Shown: positions 29,554 through 46,324, counted from the stretch's first letter. The stretch is DNA of 64,000 nt from Stenotrophomonas indicatrix (GCF_002750975.1 NZ_PEJS01000002.1:124001-188000), one strand, 5' to 3'. A program made the numbers and translations. Notes: generated by a model not told the origin, from the sequence alone.

Positions 29554-30423
29554 TCATCGACCCGCGCGCAAGGCCGCCGCCTCCGCCCACCGCGCCGCCA
29601 CGCGCGGTGCAGTGATGCATACCGCCTGATCGGTCACCGTGGTCACCGCCCGTTCCAGCAGCTGGATGTCCGCTTCGTGCTGGCGCGCCACGTGCGGATC
29701 CTCGAAGAAGATTGCGCGCTGGCAACGGCCTTCCAGCACGCGGTCGGCAATCTGCGCATCGCCACCCATCGGCCCGCTCTGGTAGCGCGTCACCCACGCC
29801 GCATCCGCTGGCCAGCCGCGGCTCCAGGCCAGCTCGTTCAAGCGCTGGCCGGTGGTACCGGTGGCGACGCGTTCGCCGAAGCGCGCCAGTACGTCGAAGT
29901 GTTCATCGGCGAACGCCAGCATCGCCGGCTTCATCGCATCGTGCGCGATCAACGCCAGCGTCTGCCCTTCGAATGCATGCAGGTCGTTGGCGCCTGTATC
30001 GGCAGCCAGGCCAGCATGGATGCGCTCCACCTCGATCCAGTCGCGGGCGGTGGCCACGGTGGAAATGAAAGGCTTGCCGTGGATCACGCACTGGCGCTTG
30101 AGCGCGGTCGCCTCGGGGAAAACCGAGGAAGGGTCCACCGGATCCATCAGATAGACCGCACCGTCCAGCGTACGCTCGGCGCCCATGCCCACCACTTCGG
30201 CCACCAGTTTCATCAAGCCGCCGTCGCGACCGTAGGGATAGCGCTGCAGGCCGTCGTAACCGGCAAGGAAGCCGTTGCGCTGGATCGCGTCGTGGGTGCG
30301 GCCGACCGCACACAGTGTCACGCCCAGTTCGCGCAGCCCGGGTTCGCTGGCGCGCAGCCAGCGGAACAGTGCCGCGCGCGCGTCGTGGTGATGGAGACGG
30401 TTGGCGGCCAGGCCGATGCGCAT
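29554..30423 (-). CDS. Methylglyoxal synthase-like protein with two related halves
   Basis: The C-terminal half of this 289-residue protein matches methylglyoxal synthase (MgsA), with LALIAHDAMKP, ATGTTGQRL, QSGPMGGDAQIADRV and FFEDPHVARQHEADIQLLERA. These carry the phosphate loop and the catalytic Asp/His region of the enzyme that turns dihydroxyacetone phosphate into methylglyoxal. The N-terminal half (1-135) has the same order of themes in degenerate form (GLAANRLHHHDARAALFRWL, YLMDPVDPSSVFPE), suggesting an ancient duplication. Normal MgsA is about 150 residues. Activity of each half is unproven. Confidence 0.78.
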   Translation of the reverse strand: MRIGLAANRLHHHDARAALFRWLRASEPGLRELGVTLCAVGRTHDAIQRNGFLAGYDGLQRYPYGRDGGLMKLVAEVVGMGAERTLDGAVYLMDPVDPSSVFPEATALKRQCVIHGKPFISTVATARDWIEVERIHAGLAADTGANDLHAFEGQTLALIAHDAMKPAMLAFADEHFDVLARFGERVATGTTGQRLNELAWSRGWPADAAWVTRYQSGPMGGDAQIADRVLEGRCQRAIFFEDPHVARQHEADIQLLERAVTTVTDQAVCITAPRVAARWAEAAALRAGR

Positions 30424-30570
30424 CGAAAGCTCCGGGATCGGTAGAAGCGGCAGTGTATGTCGCTATTGGCGGTTTCGGAGGGTTTTACAAATTTCCTCAT
30501 TGTTGCTGGCAGGGGCGTCGCTAGCGTGGCAGGAGCCGCACCGCGATGCGGCCATGCCCCTGCCTGCGAC

Positions 30571-34486
<3,916 letters not shown>

Positions 34487-34543
34487 AGCGGTGGGGAAGC
34501 CGGTGCGCCCAGTGCATGCGGCGCATCCGTCACGTGCGGTGTG

Positions 34544-38998
<4,455 letters not shown>

Positions 38999-39323
38999 CT
39001 CTACCTCGATGCAGATTGAAATGAACGGGGACACTCCTGCCCGCTCTGTAGAGCACGCCCTGTACGTCATGGTGGAGTGTGCCGCGCATGGCGCGGCCCG
39101 TCGGGAAGCCGCTTGGCGCACGCCCATACGGCGTTGCTCACCTTGCGCAGGCACTCGCCTGCGCGGCGGCGCGCGCCTTGTCGGGCCGCACGCCAAGTGT
39201 CTTCACACTCACCCTGACGCACACGCCGTGCTCTTCCTGGAGCGCATCATGAGGCCACCGGATGCCTCGACTAGATCACAGGTTGCTGCAACGCCGCAAT
39301 ACACGGTTGCAGGCGCAACCAAA
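38999..39323 (-). promoter_or_regulatory. gltB upstream region
   Basis: This 357-base gap (to 39355) has no gene. It should hold the gltB promoter and a leader. I see no confident -35/-10 pair. Two dyads built from the same half-site, GTTGC-T-GCAAC (39282-39292) and GGTTGC-AGGC-GCAACC (39305-39320), lie about 290-320 bases before the gltB start and could be operator sites. Confidence 0.35.
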
Positions 39324-39347
39324 GCGCCGGCAAACGCTTGCCGGCGC
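39324..39347 (-). terminator. Terminator of the I78-type lipoprotein gene
   Basis: A perfect 10-bp stem (39324-39333 with 39338-39347) has a four-base loop and, on the minus strand, is followed by TTTGG. It lies just after the stop at 39356. Confidence 0.65.
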
Positions 39348-39355
39348 GGGGTTCC

Positions 39356-39745
39356 TCAGCCGCAGCGGACGCCGCTTACCACGTCCTTTGCGTCCACTTC
39401 GATGTTCAGGCGGTCGCCCAGGAACTCCATCGTGGTGACGTCATTGGGGTGCAGCACGCGCAGCTGCTTGGCCGCGGCATCTTCCTGGGCCTGCTTGCCG
39501 AGCGCTTCGGTGTAGGGCTGGCCGACCAGGCTCTGCACCTGGCTGGCATCGCAGTTGCCGACCGGCGGTGCTTCGGTGGCCTTGCCGGCTTCGTCGGCCG
39601 GCGCCTTGGCGGCCTCGGCGGCCTGCTGTGCGTGGGCGGTGGCCGAATCCTGCTCATCCAGCGACGGCGCCTGGCAGGCGGTCAGGGCCAGCACGGCCGG
39701 CAGCAGCAGGGCGGAGAGGGAACGGGCGCGGATCGGGAACGACAT
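39356..39745 (-). CDS. I78-type peptidase inhibitor lipoprotein, paralogue 1
   Basis: This 129-residue protein has a lipobox LTAC (Cys24), then an Ala/Glu-rich linker to about residue 62. The C-terminal domain has the I78 inhibitor layout: NCDASQVQSLVGQP, then LRVLHPNDVTTMEF, then DRLNIEVDAKDVVSGVRCG ending in Cys-Gly. The two cysteines probably form the fold-closing disulfide. I78 proteins inhibit serine proteases. Of two adjacent ATGs the second (39745) has better spacing from GGAG. Two further members of the family lie within 7 kb. Confidence 0.85.
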   Translation of the reverse strand: MSFPIRARSLSALLLPAVLALTACQAPSLDEQDSATAHAQQAAEAAKAPADEAGKATEAPPVGNCDASQVQSLVGQPYTEALGKQAQEDAAAKQLRVLHPNDVTTMEFLGDRLNIEVDAKDVVSGVRCG

Positions 39746-39861
39746 CATGACTCCGGAATGGAAGGGACGGTGAAAGGCCGAGCATAGCGGCGAACCCGCC
39801 CTCACGTGTTTGTCTTGCGTTATTGACGTGGCCACGCCGCGCCGATCGGCAGACTGCAGGC

Positions 39862-40923
39862 ATGCCAGCGACCCCCACACCCGAACGCCAGGCCGCGCGC
39901 GCCGCCGGTCTGCGCTACGTCGATGACACCCAGCCCGGTTTCAGCCGCGTCCGCGCCGGCAAGGGTTTCTCCTATCGCGATGCCGATGGTCATGCCGTGC
40001 GCGATGCCGCCACCCTGCAGCGCATCCGCGCGCTGGCCATTCCACCGGCCTATACCGCCGTGTGGATCTGTGCCCGCGCCGATGGCCACCTGCAGGCCAC
40101 CGGCCGCGACGCGCGCGGGCGCAAGCAGTACCGCTACCACGCCGACTGGGCTGCCGTTCGCGACGCCGGCAAGTTCGACCGCACCATCGCCTTCGGCCAG
40201 GCGTTGCCAGCGCTGCGGCGGCGCCTGGGCCGCGACCTCAAGCGCAGCGGTTTCCCGCGCGAGAAGGTGCTGGCGGTTGTGGTCGCGCTGCTGGCCGACA
40301 CGCTGGTGCGGGTGGGCAATGAAACCTATGCGCAGGAGAACAAGTCATACGGCCTGACAACGTTGCGCAACCGTCACTTGGACCTGCTTCGGGGTGGCCG
40401 GGTGCGCATGCGCTTCCGCGGCAAGTCCGGGCAGTTGCAGGAGGTGGTGGTCGGTGACCGTCGGCTGGGCGCGCTGGTGCGCAGCGTGCAGCAGCTGCCG
40501 GGTCAGGCCCTGTTCCAGTACCGCGACGACGCGGGCGAGGTGCAGCCGGTGGATTCGGGCGCGGTGAACGACTACCTGCGCGAGGTGATGGGCGAGGACT
40601 TCACCGCCAAGGACTTCCGCACCTGGGGCGGCACGATGGCGGCGGTGCAGGCCTTCGCCGCCACCGAGCTGCCCGAGCCGGCCAGCCAACGCGCGCTGGC
40701 CAAGGCGCAACGCGAGGTGGTGTGCCAGGTGGCTGCGCGCTTGGGCAATACGCCAGCGGTATGCCGCAAGGCCTACATCGATCCCTGCGTGTTCGCCGGT
40801 TGGGAACGCGGCGAACTGACCGCACTGGCGGGCCTGCGCGGGCCGCGGCAGTGGGAACAGGCGACACTGAAGGTGCTGCGCCGGGCCCGGCGGCTCAGCC
40901 GCAAGGCAGGTCAGCCGCAGTAG
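39862..40923 (+). CDS. DNA topoisomerase IB (poxvirus type)
   Basis: This 353-residue type IB topoisomerase nicks one strand through a 3'-phosphotyrosine. Likely catalytic residues are Arg150 (LVRVGNETYA), Lys188 (FRGKSG), Arg253 (KDFRTWGG) and the nucleophile Tyr305 (CRKAYIDP). The N-terminal domain has IPPAYTAVWIC and GRDARGRKQYRYH, which contact DNA. Length fits the compact bacterial/viral enzymes. The 3' end overlaps the convergent gene by 13 bases. Confidence 0.93.
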   Translation: MPATPTPERQAARAAGLRYVDDTQPGFSRVRAGKGFSYRDADGHAVRDAATLQRIRALAIPPAYTAVWICARADGHLQATGRDARGRKQYRYHADWAAVRDAGKFDRTIAFGQALPALRRRLGRDLKRSGFPREKVLAVVVALLADTLVRVGNETYAQENKSYGLTTLRNRHLDLLRGGRVRMRFRGKSGQLQEVVVGDRRLGALVRSVQQLPGQALFQYRDDAGEVQPVDSGAVNDYLREVMGEDFTAKDFRTWGGTMAAVQAFAATELPEPASQRALAKAQREVVCQVAARLGNTPAVCRKAYIDPCVFAGWERGELTALAGLRGPRQWEQATLKVLRRARRLSRKAGQPQ

Positions 40924-41255
40924 ATGGCGGTGATGTTGTTGGTGCGGCCGGTTTCGATGGTCAGGCGATCCCCGCCTTCCGTGGCTGCGCCGGCGGCCGG
41001 ATCGGCAGCGCCGCTGGCGGTGTTGCCGCTGCGCTCGCGGCTGCCGCGGGTTACCTGCACGTGCAGGCTGTCGCTGTCCACGCGCGCACGTTCGATGGTC
41101 ATGCCCGAAGCGGCCAGGCCGACTGCGCCGCGCACCTTGTCGGTGTGGCACTGGCCTGAAATCACCCCATCGATCGGCTGGACCTGGGCGACCGGGCTGC
41201 TGCTGCAGGCGGCGAGAGCGAAGCAGACGGCGGCGGTGGCAATGGCATGTTTCAT
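40911..41255 (-). CDS. I78-like lipoprotein, paralogue 2
   Basis: This 114-residue protein has lipobox LAAC (Cys17). The mature part follows the I78 layout in a divergent form: GQCHTDKVRGAVGLAAS, a central strand, then DRLTIETGRTNNITAIYCG ending in Cys-Gly. A low-complexity Ala/Gly/Ser insertion (about 78-93) enlarges the loop between the last strands. Inhibitor function is inferred only from layout. An AGGAACG ribosome site precedes the ATG. Confidence 0.72.
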   Translation of the reverse strand: MKHAIATAAVCFALAACSSSPVAQVQPIDGVISGQCHTDKVRGAVGLAASGMTIERARVDSDSLHVQVTRGSRERSGNTASGAADPAAGAATEGGDRLTIETGRTNNITAIYCG

Positions 41256-41423
41256 GGGGGGCGTTCCTCGTGTTGTGGCCTGCAGGGTGCGACGACACGC
41301 GTGGTGGCGGAATGAATGCCGTGCACGCGATGGACACAGTTCGCTCACTGTCGCCAACAGCCTGCGTGGAGACACTGCACGAGCGGCGCACGCCGCCCCC
41401 GGTACTGCGGCGCACGCGCCCCG

Positions 41424-41446
41424 GTAGTGCCGGCCGCTGGCCGGCA
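41424..41446 (+). repeat. Single SMAG repeat
   Basis: One GTAGTGCCGGCC-type hairpin lies 27 bases before the short-chain dehydrogenase start, within the divergent spacer between it and the I78-like gene. Confidence 0.88.
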
Positions 41447-41472
41447 ACCCCCATCCTCCCGAGGAGACCTGC

Positions 41473-42600
41473 ATGGCCACCACCAAGAAGACCCCCGCCC
41501 GCCGCAAGGCATCGCCAAAGGTACGCAAAGGCACCCAGGCAGCGCCCGCCGCCGCCGAAGCCACCACGTCCGATCGCCCGCGCGTGGTGAAGACCGCCAC
41601 CCGCAAGGCCGCCGCTTCCGATCCGCGCGCGGCGCGTGTCGCAGCACGGCAGCGGCGCCTGCAGGACCAGGAAAAAGCGAAGGATGTACGCGTAGCGAAG
41701 AAGGCGGCAAAAAAGGCGACCAGGAAGACCACCACCCAGGCTGGCCCGCGCCGTCAGCCGGAGACAATGCCGGCGCAGCAGCTGGCCAAGCCCGGCCACG
41801 AGCATGCACTGGAGCTGGCGCCGCGCTTCCTGGCCCCGGACTATGTTGGCAGCGGCAAGCTGCAAGGGATGCGAGCCATCGTCACCGGTGGTGATTCCGG
41901 CATCGGCCGGGCGGTGGCGGTACTGTTCGCCCGCGAAGGCGCCGACGTTGCCGTGCTGCATCTGGATGAAGCCAAGGACGCCGAGTTGACGCGTCAGCAC
42001 GTGGAAAAAGAGGGCGGCCGCTGCGTGGTGATCGCCGGCGACGTGCGCGACCCGCGCTTCTGCAACAAGGTAGTCAAACAGGTGGCCAAGGCGTTTGGTG
42101 GCATCGACATCCTGGTCAACAACGCGGCGTTCCAGCTGCACTGCGAGCGCCTGGAAGACCTGGAAGATACGCACCTGCAGGAAACCCTGCAGACCAACAT
42201 CGGCGGTTACATCCAGATGGCACGCGCAGTGCTGCCACACCTGGGCGAGGGCGCCAGCATCATCAACACCGGCTCGGAAACCGGCCTGTTCGGCAGCAAG
42301 GCACTGATCGATTACTCGGCTACCAAGGGCGCGATCCATGCGTTCACCAAGGCGCTGGCCAGCCAGTTGCTGCCGCGCGGCATCCGGGTCAACTGCGTGG
42401 CGCCGGGGCCGGTGTGGACGCCGTTGAATCCGGCCGACAAGCAGGCCAAGGATGTGGCCGAGTTCGGCAAGGACAGTGACATGGGGCGGCCGGCACAGCC
42501 CGAAGAGCTGTCGCCGGCCTATGTGTTCCTGGCCTCACCGGCCTGCGCCAGCTACATCAGCGGGGTGATCCTGCCGGTGATGGGCGGGCCGCGCGGTTAG
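41473..42600 (+). CDS. Short-chain dehydrogenase with histone H1-like basic tail
   Basis: This 375-residue protein has two parts. Residues 1-95 are Lys/Ala/Arg/Thr-rich (KKAAKKATRKTTT), like bacterial histone H1-type tails. Residues 97-375 are a classical SDR: TGGDSGIG (138-145) for NAD(P), NNAAF, Ser268 and Y281-x3-K285. The lead-in QLAKPGHEHALELAPRF and the GSGKLQG segment match the YhdF/YhxD/YghA subgroup, often glucose- or aldehyde-type dehydrogenases linked to stress. The tail would bind DNA or another polyanion. A GGAG site precedes the ATG. The stop overlaps the convergent gene by four bases. Confidence 0.88.
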   Translation: MATTKKTPARRKASPKVRKGTQAAPAAAEATTSDRPRVVKTATRKAAASDPRAARVAARQRRLQDQEKAKDVRVAKKAAKKATRKTTTQAGPRRQPETMPAQQLAKPGHEHALELAPRFLAPDYVGSGKLQGMRAIVTGGDSGIGRAVAVLFAREGADVAVLHLDEAKDAELTRQHVEKEGGRCVVIAGDVRDPRFCNKVVKQVAKAFGGIDILVNNAAFQLHCERLEDLEDTHLQETLQTNIGGYIQMARAVLPHLGEGASIINTGSETGLFGSKALIDYSATKGAIHAFTKALASQLLPRGIRVNCVAPGPVWTPLNPADKQAKDVAEFGKDSDMGRPAQPEELSPAYVFLASPACASYISGVILPVMGGPRG

Positions 42601-43706
42601 CGCGCGGCGGCGCCGCTCTTGGGTGCGGCAGTGTAGAAACCGGCGATGCGCGGTATGAACTGCTGCGGATTGGCGCCGACCAGATTGGTCAGCACGACAA
42701 CGGCGAGTTCGCGCTCGGGATAGACGATGAAGGCTGAGCGCGCGCCGCCCATGCCACCCACCTGCAGGTCGGGCGCGGTGCTGAACACCGGCCAGCCTGC
42801 GGCCCAGTCGCCGGCACTGCCATCATTGAGGCGTTCGGCCGTCCACATCTGCTGCACCGCGCGCTGCTCCAGCAGGCGTCCCTCCTGCAATGCAACCAAC
42901 CAGCGCGCGGTGTCATCGGCCGTGGTGAGGATGCCGCCGCCGGCCCACAGGCCGGGCGGCATGTCGTAGAACCAGTGCGACAGGCGCGGCGGTGCATCCT
43001 TTGCATCGCTGGCGCGTGGCAGGTAGCTGTACATCGTCGCCGCATCCGGGATCAGGTCGTAGCTGTCGCCAAAGGTGGTGCGTGCCATGCGCGCGGTGGA
43101 GAACTGGCCGGTGGCCAGGAAGCGTTCGTAGGGCATGCCGGATTGCCGCGCGATGATCCGCGCCAGCAGCAGGTAGTTGGTCTGGTTGTACTGGAAACGC
43201 TCGCCGGCCCTGGCCTCTGCCGGCAGCGCGCGGACCGCCTGCCATGCGTCCTGTTCCGAACCCCCACCCAGCAATCCCTCTGCATCGAGGATGTCGGGCA
43301 GGCCGGAGGTGTGGGCGAGCAGCTGGCGCACCCGCACTGCCCGCCAGCTTTCGGGCAGGTCGTCGAGATAGCGCGCGATGGGCGCGTCCAGATCCACCCG
43401 CCCGTCCTGTGCCAGCTGCGCCAGAGCGACGCCGGTGAAGGATTTGGTGGCCGAGTTGAGCGGGAACCGGGTGCTGCGGGTGGCGACCACACCGTTCTCG
43501 ACGTTGGCCAGCCCATAGGTTTCCGACAGCACCACCTGGCCATCCTTGACCACCGCGATCTGCAGGCCCGGGATGCGCTGTTCCTGCATGGTCTGGCGGA
43601 TGAAACGACGGGTCTGGTCGTTGGCCTGGTCCTGGTTGGCGGAGACGGCGGCGAAGGGCAGCAGGCTGATGATCATGAGCAGGGTTCGTAGCGTCTGGCG
43701 AGTCAT
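42597..43706 (-). CDS. Beta-lactamase-fold serine hydrolase
   Basis: This 369-residue exported protein (signal about 1-23) belongs to the class C beta-lactamase/esterase superfamily. The SxxK motif is SATK in LNSATKSFTG. The second motif reads FQYNQTNYLLL, so the usual Y-x-N is Y-N-Q. The third is VGGMGGARSAF in place of the common GHxG/KTG. These changes argue against true beta-lactamase activity; an esterase or D-peptidase is more likely. It is divergent from a blaI-like repressor gene, whose operator sits in the shared spacer, so it may belong to that regulon. Confidence 0.87.
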   Translation of the reverse strand: MTRQTLRTLLMIISLLPFAAVSANQDQANDQTRRFIRQTMQEQRIPGLQIAVVKDGQVVLSETYGLANVENGVVATRSTRFPLNSATKSFTGVALAQLAQDGRVDLDAPIARYLDDLPESWRAVRVRQLLAHTSGLPDILDAEGLLGGGSEQDAWQAVRALPAEARAGERFQYNQTNYLLLARIIARQSGMPYERFLATGQFSTARMARTTFGDSYDLIPDAATMYSYLPRASDAKDAPPRLSHWFYDMPPGLWAGGGILTTADDTARWLVALQEGRLLEQRAVQQMWTAERLNDGSAGDWAAGWPVFSTAPDLQVGGMGGARSAFIVYPERELAVVVLTNLVGANPQQFIPRIAGFYTAAPKSGAAAR

Positions 43707-43848
43707 GCGGGTTCCCGGAGGTCGGAAAGATCGGCGGCGATCACGGCTGCCGCAGGCGACAGGCCATGGGTCGGATGCGCGCCCGGCGTAAAAGGTTTAA
43801 GCCGGCTGCGCGCGCTACCGTTCGTCGGCCCATGACTTCCGGGGGGTT

Positions 43849-43891
43849 GACTACAGGTGTCGTCATGGCAACAGTAGCGACACGTGTAGTC
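43849..43891. promoter_or_regulatory. BlaI/MecI-type operator pair with overlapping promoter
   Basis: Two near-consensus sites, TACA-GG-TGTC (43852-43861) and GACA-CG-TGTA (43879-43888), are arranged as an inverted repeat whose 14-base arms (43849-43862 with 43878-43891) differ at one position. BlaI/MecI repressors bind TACAnnTGTA dyads. A TTGACT -35 (43847-43852) overlaps the first site and AACAGT (43870-43875) is a weak -10 for the blaI-like gene. Confidence 0.75.
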
Positions 43892-43905
43892 AAGGGAGTG
43901 TTGTC

Positions 43906-44292
43906 ATGCGTGGCAAGACCATCGGGGACCAGGAACTGGCCCTGCTGCAGTATGTGGATGAGCAGGCACCGGCCAGCGTCGGCGAGGTCGCCAGCGGCTA
44001 TGGCGAACCGCGCGGACTGGCCCGGTCCACGGTGTTGACGATGATGGAGCGCCTGCGCGCCAAGGGTTACCTGCAGCGCAGGCAGCAGCAGGGTGTCTAC
44101 CGTTACCAGCCCACCCGTGGCCCGGAGAGCGTGCTGCAGGGCGCCGTTGCCCAGTTCGTCGACAACACGCTGCAGGGCTCGGTGTCGCCATTCGTGGCGT
44201 ACCTGTCGCAGCGGCAGAAGGTCAGCGACAACGAACTGGCCGAACTGGAAGCGCTGGTGGCCGAACTGCAATCGCGTCGCCAGGAGGACTGA
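43906..44292 (+). CDS. BlaI/MecI family transcriptional repressor
   Basis: This 128-residue winged-helix repressor has IGDQELALLQYVDEQAPASVGEV, then the recognition helix region LARSTVLTMMERLRAKGYLQRR and the wing GVYRYQPTRG. The C-terminal half is a dimerisation helix bundle. In the known systems, repression is relieved when a BlaR1-type membrane protease is activated. Here an M56 gene follows after three bases. GGGAG precedes the ATG. The operator just upstream indicates autoregulation. Confidence 0.93.
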   Translation: MRGKTIGDQELALLQYVDEQAPASVGEVASGYGEPRGLARSTVLTMMERLRAKGYLQRRQQQGVYRYQPTRGPESVLQGAVAQFVDNTLQGSVSPFVAYLSQRQKVSDNELAELEALVAELQSRRQED

Positions 44293-44295
44293 GCC

Positions 44296-46239
44296 ATGGA
44301 TACCTCGATGTTGATTCCGATGCTGGAACGGCTGGGCTGGACCAGCCTGCAGACCGTGCTGCTGGTGGCGCTGGTGTACCTGCTGTGCCGCGCGCTGCCG
44401 GCACTGTCGGCGGCCACCCGTTGCCGGTTGTGGTGGCTGGTGTCGCTGCAGGCGGTGGTCGGTCTGTTGTGGAGCCAACCGCTGCAGCTGGCCTGGTTGC
44501 CCGCACCCGATGCGGTGGCCATGACGACCGTGGATCTTGCGGCGGACGCGATATATACGATGGCACCGGAGGCATCGGCGCACCTGCTGGCGAACACGCC
44601 GATGGGTGATGTCGGCAGCACCCCGGTGGCCTGGTGGGCGTTGGCCCTGGCCGCGCTGTGGATGTCCGGTGTACTGCTGATGGCGTTGCGGACCTTTGGC
44701 GAATGGCGCCGTTGCCGCGCGCTGCTGGCGGCGTCGTATCCGTGCGAGGACCAGGCACTGGTGCAGGCGCTGCAGCTGGCTTCGGATGCGCACGGCCTGC
44801 GCCGCGCGCCGCGCCTGTGGATGAGCGACCAGGTGGACGCGCCGCAGTTGGTCGGGCCGTTCCGTCCGGTGCTGCTGCTGCCGGCGGGAATGAACGCGCT
44901 GCAGGGCGATGCGCTGGACCTGGCGCTGACCCACGAGCTGCAACACCTGCAGCGTCGTGACCTGCAGTGGGGGCTGCTGCCTGCCTTGGCCCAGCACCTG
45001 TTCTTCTTCCATCCGCTGCTGCGCCTGGCCGTGCGCGAATACGCCCAGGCCCGCGAGGAAGCCGTGGATGCGGCGGTGGTCGGCCAGCACGGTGCCAGCC
45101 GCCATGCCTATGGCCGGTTGCTGCTGCAGCTGGGTGTGGCGCCGCAGCCACACCTCGGCGTGGCCAGCGCAGCGCCCAGCACCACCAGCCTCAAGCGCCG
45201 CCTGCTGTCGCTGCAGTCGCACCGGGCGTGCCCGCGCCTGCTGGCCGTCGGCTTGACGCTGGTTGTATTGGCCGTGGGTGTGGCGCCGATGCGGCTGGTG
45301 GCCGCGCCGGTCCCGCCTGCACCGCCGGCACCGCCGCGCGCTGTGCCAGCGCCGCCGCCGCCGCCCGCAGCACCCCCGGCACCGGCAGCGCCGCCTGCCG
45401 CAGCGGTACCGGCAGAGCCGGCCGACTGGGCCGAGCCGGCAGAACCCGCCGAGCCTGAGGAACCTGCCGACGTCAATGAAGACGAGGAGCAGGACGCAGG
45501 CACCCATGCGCACTCGCAGACCACCATCGTCACCCATGGCCAGCTGGATCTGGGTACGCCGCCACAGCAGGCCTTCGTTCTCGTCGATCACGGCCAGGCG
45601 TTCGCCAATGCCGGCATGGACGATGTGATGCAGGCGCGCAGCCGGCTTGGTGACGGCCCAGCCCTGTGGTTCCGCCAGGGCGACAAGCGCTACGTCGTGC
45701 GCGATCCGATGCTGATCCAGTCGTTGCAGCGTGCCTATGCCGGCGCCGTCGACCTGAGCCGCCAGCAGAGTGAACTGGGGCGCCAGCAGAGTGTGCTGGG
45801 TCGTCAGCAGGGCCAGCTCGGCCGCGAGCAGGGCGAGCTGGGCAGGCTGCAGGGCGAAGAGGCGCGTGAAATCGCCCTCGCAGCCGCACGGGCTGCACGC
45901 AGTGCGATCAACGATCGCGACATCAATCGCGAAGCGGCAGCCGAAGCGGCGCGGGCTACACGCGGCGCGGTGGATGATGCGGCGATTGCACGCAAGGCTG
46001 CGGCCGAAGCACAGCGCGCATCACAGGTTGCCCGCAACCAGGCGCTGCAGTCCGAGCGTAGCCGCGAGATGAGCCGACTCGCCAGCCAGCAGGCCGCGTT
46101 GGGAAGCCAGCAGGCGGCACTGGGCAGTCAACAGGCCGCGTTGGGTGAGCGTCAGGCACGGCTGCAGGCACAGGCAGCGAAGCAGGCAGAGCAGGTCATC
46201 GCGCGTGCGCTGGCCAGCGGCAAGGCCGAGCGGCTCTGA
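44296..46239 (+). CDS. BlaR1-like M56 membrane metalloprotease with unusual C-terminus
   Basis: This 647-residue protein has transmembrane helices at about 17-35, 45-60 and 112-131, the zinc motif HELQH (213-217), an REEAVDAAV segment and a helix at about 317-337. That is the BlaR1/MecR1 M56 core, which triggers removal of the BlaI-type repressor. The C-terminus is not a penicillin-binding domain. It has a Pro-rich linker (about 340-375), an acidic stretch, a small domain around LVDHGQAFANAGMDDVM, then heptad-like repeats (LGRQQSV/LGRQQGQ and ALGSQQAALGSQQA) forming a long helix. The signal sensed is therefore probably not a beta-lactam. Confidence 0.9.
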   Translation: MDTSMLIPMLERLGWTSLQTVLLVALVYLLCRALPALSAATRCRLWWLVSLQAVVGLLWSQPLQLAWLPAPDAVAMTTVDLAADAIYTMAPEASAHLLANTPMGDVGSTPVAWWALALAALWMSGVLLMALRTFGEWRRCRALLAASYPCEDQALVQALQLASDAHGLRRAPRLWMSDQVDAPQLVGPFRPVLLLPAGMNALQGDALDLALTHELQHLQRRDLQWGLLPALAQHLFFFHPLLRLAVREYAQAREEAVDAAVVGQHGASRHAYGRLLLQLGVAPQPHLGVASAAPSTTSLKRRLLSLQSHRACPRLLAVGLTLVVLAVGVAPMRLVAAPVPPAPPAPPRAVPAPPPPPAAPPAPAAPPAAAVPAEPADWAEPAEPAEPEEPADVNEDEEQDAGTHAHSQTTIVTHGQLDLGTPPQQAFVLVDHGQAFANAGMDDVMQARSRLGDGPALWFRQGDKRYVVRDPMLIQSLQRAYAGAVDLSRQQSELGRQQSVLGRQQGQLGREQGELGRLQGEEAREIALAAARAARSAINDRDINREAAAEAARATRGAVDDAAIARKAAAEAQRASQVARNQALQSERSREMSRLASQQAALGSQQAALGSQQAALGERQARLQAQAAKQAEQVIARALASGKAERL

Positions 46240-46246
46240 CAGAGCG

Positions 46247-46320
46247 GAGCGCCGGGCCATGCCCGGCGCCCGCAGCGGCGCGTATGCGAATGGAATCCGC
46301 CGGTCAGGGCCCGGCGCTAC
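46247..46320. repeat. Facing pair of SMAG-like repeats
   Basis: A degenerate GAGCGCCGGGCC copy (46247-46268) faces a fuller copy on the minus strand (46298-46320). They separate the convergent M56 and I78-type genes. Confidence 0.75.
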
Positions 46321-46324
46321 CCCA

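Noticed and set aside
38999..39196. Extension of gltB by 66 codons
   Set aside because: The glutaminase cysteine is normally within about 40 residues of the start, and the site GAGGTAGAG precedes the ATG at 38998.
45760..46170. Short direct repeats suggestive of a CRISPR-like or VNTR array
   Set aside because: They are in-frame seven-residue protein repeats within the M56 gene, with no spacers.
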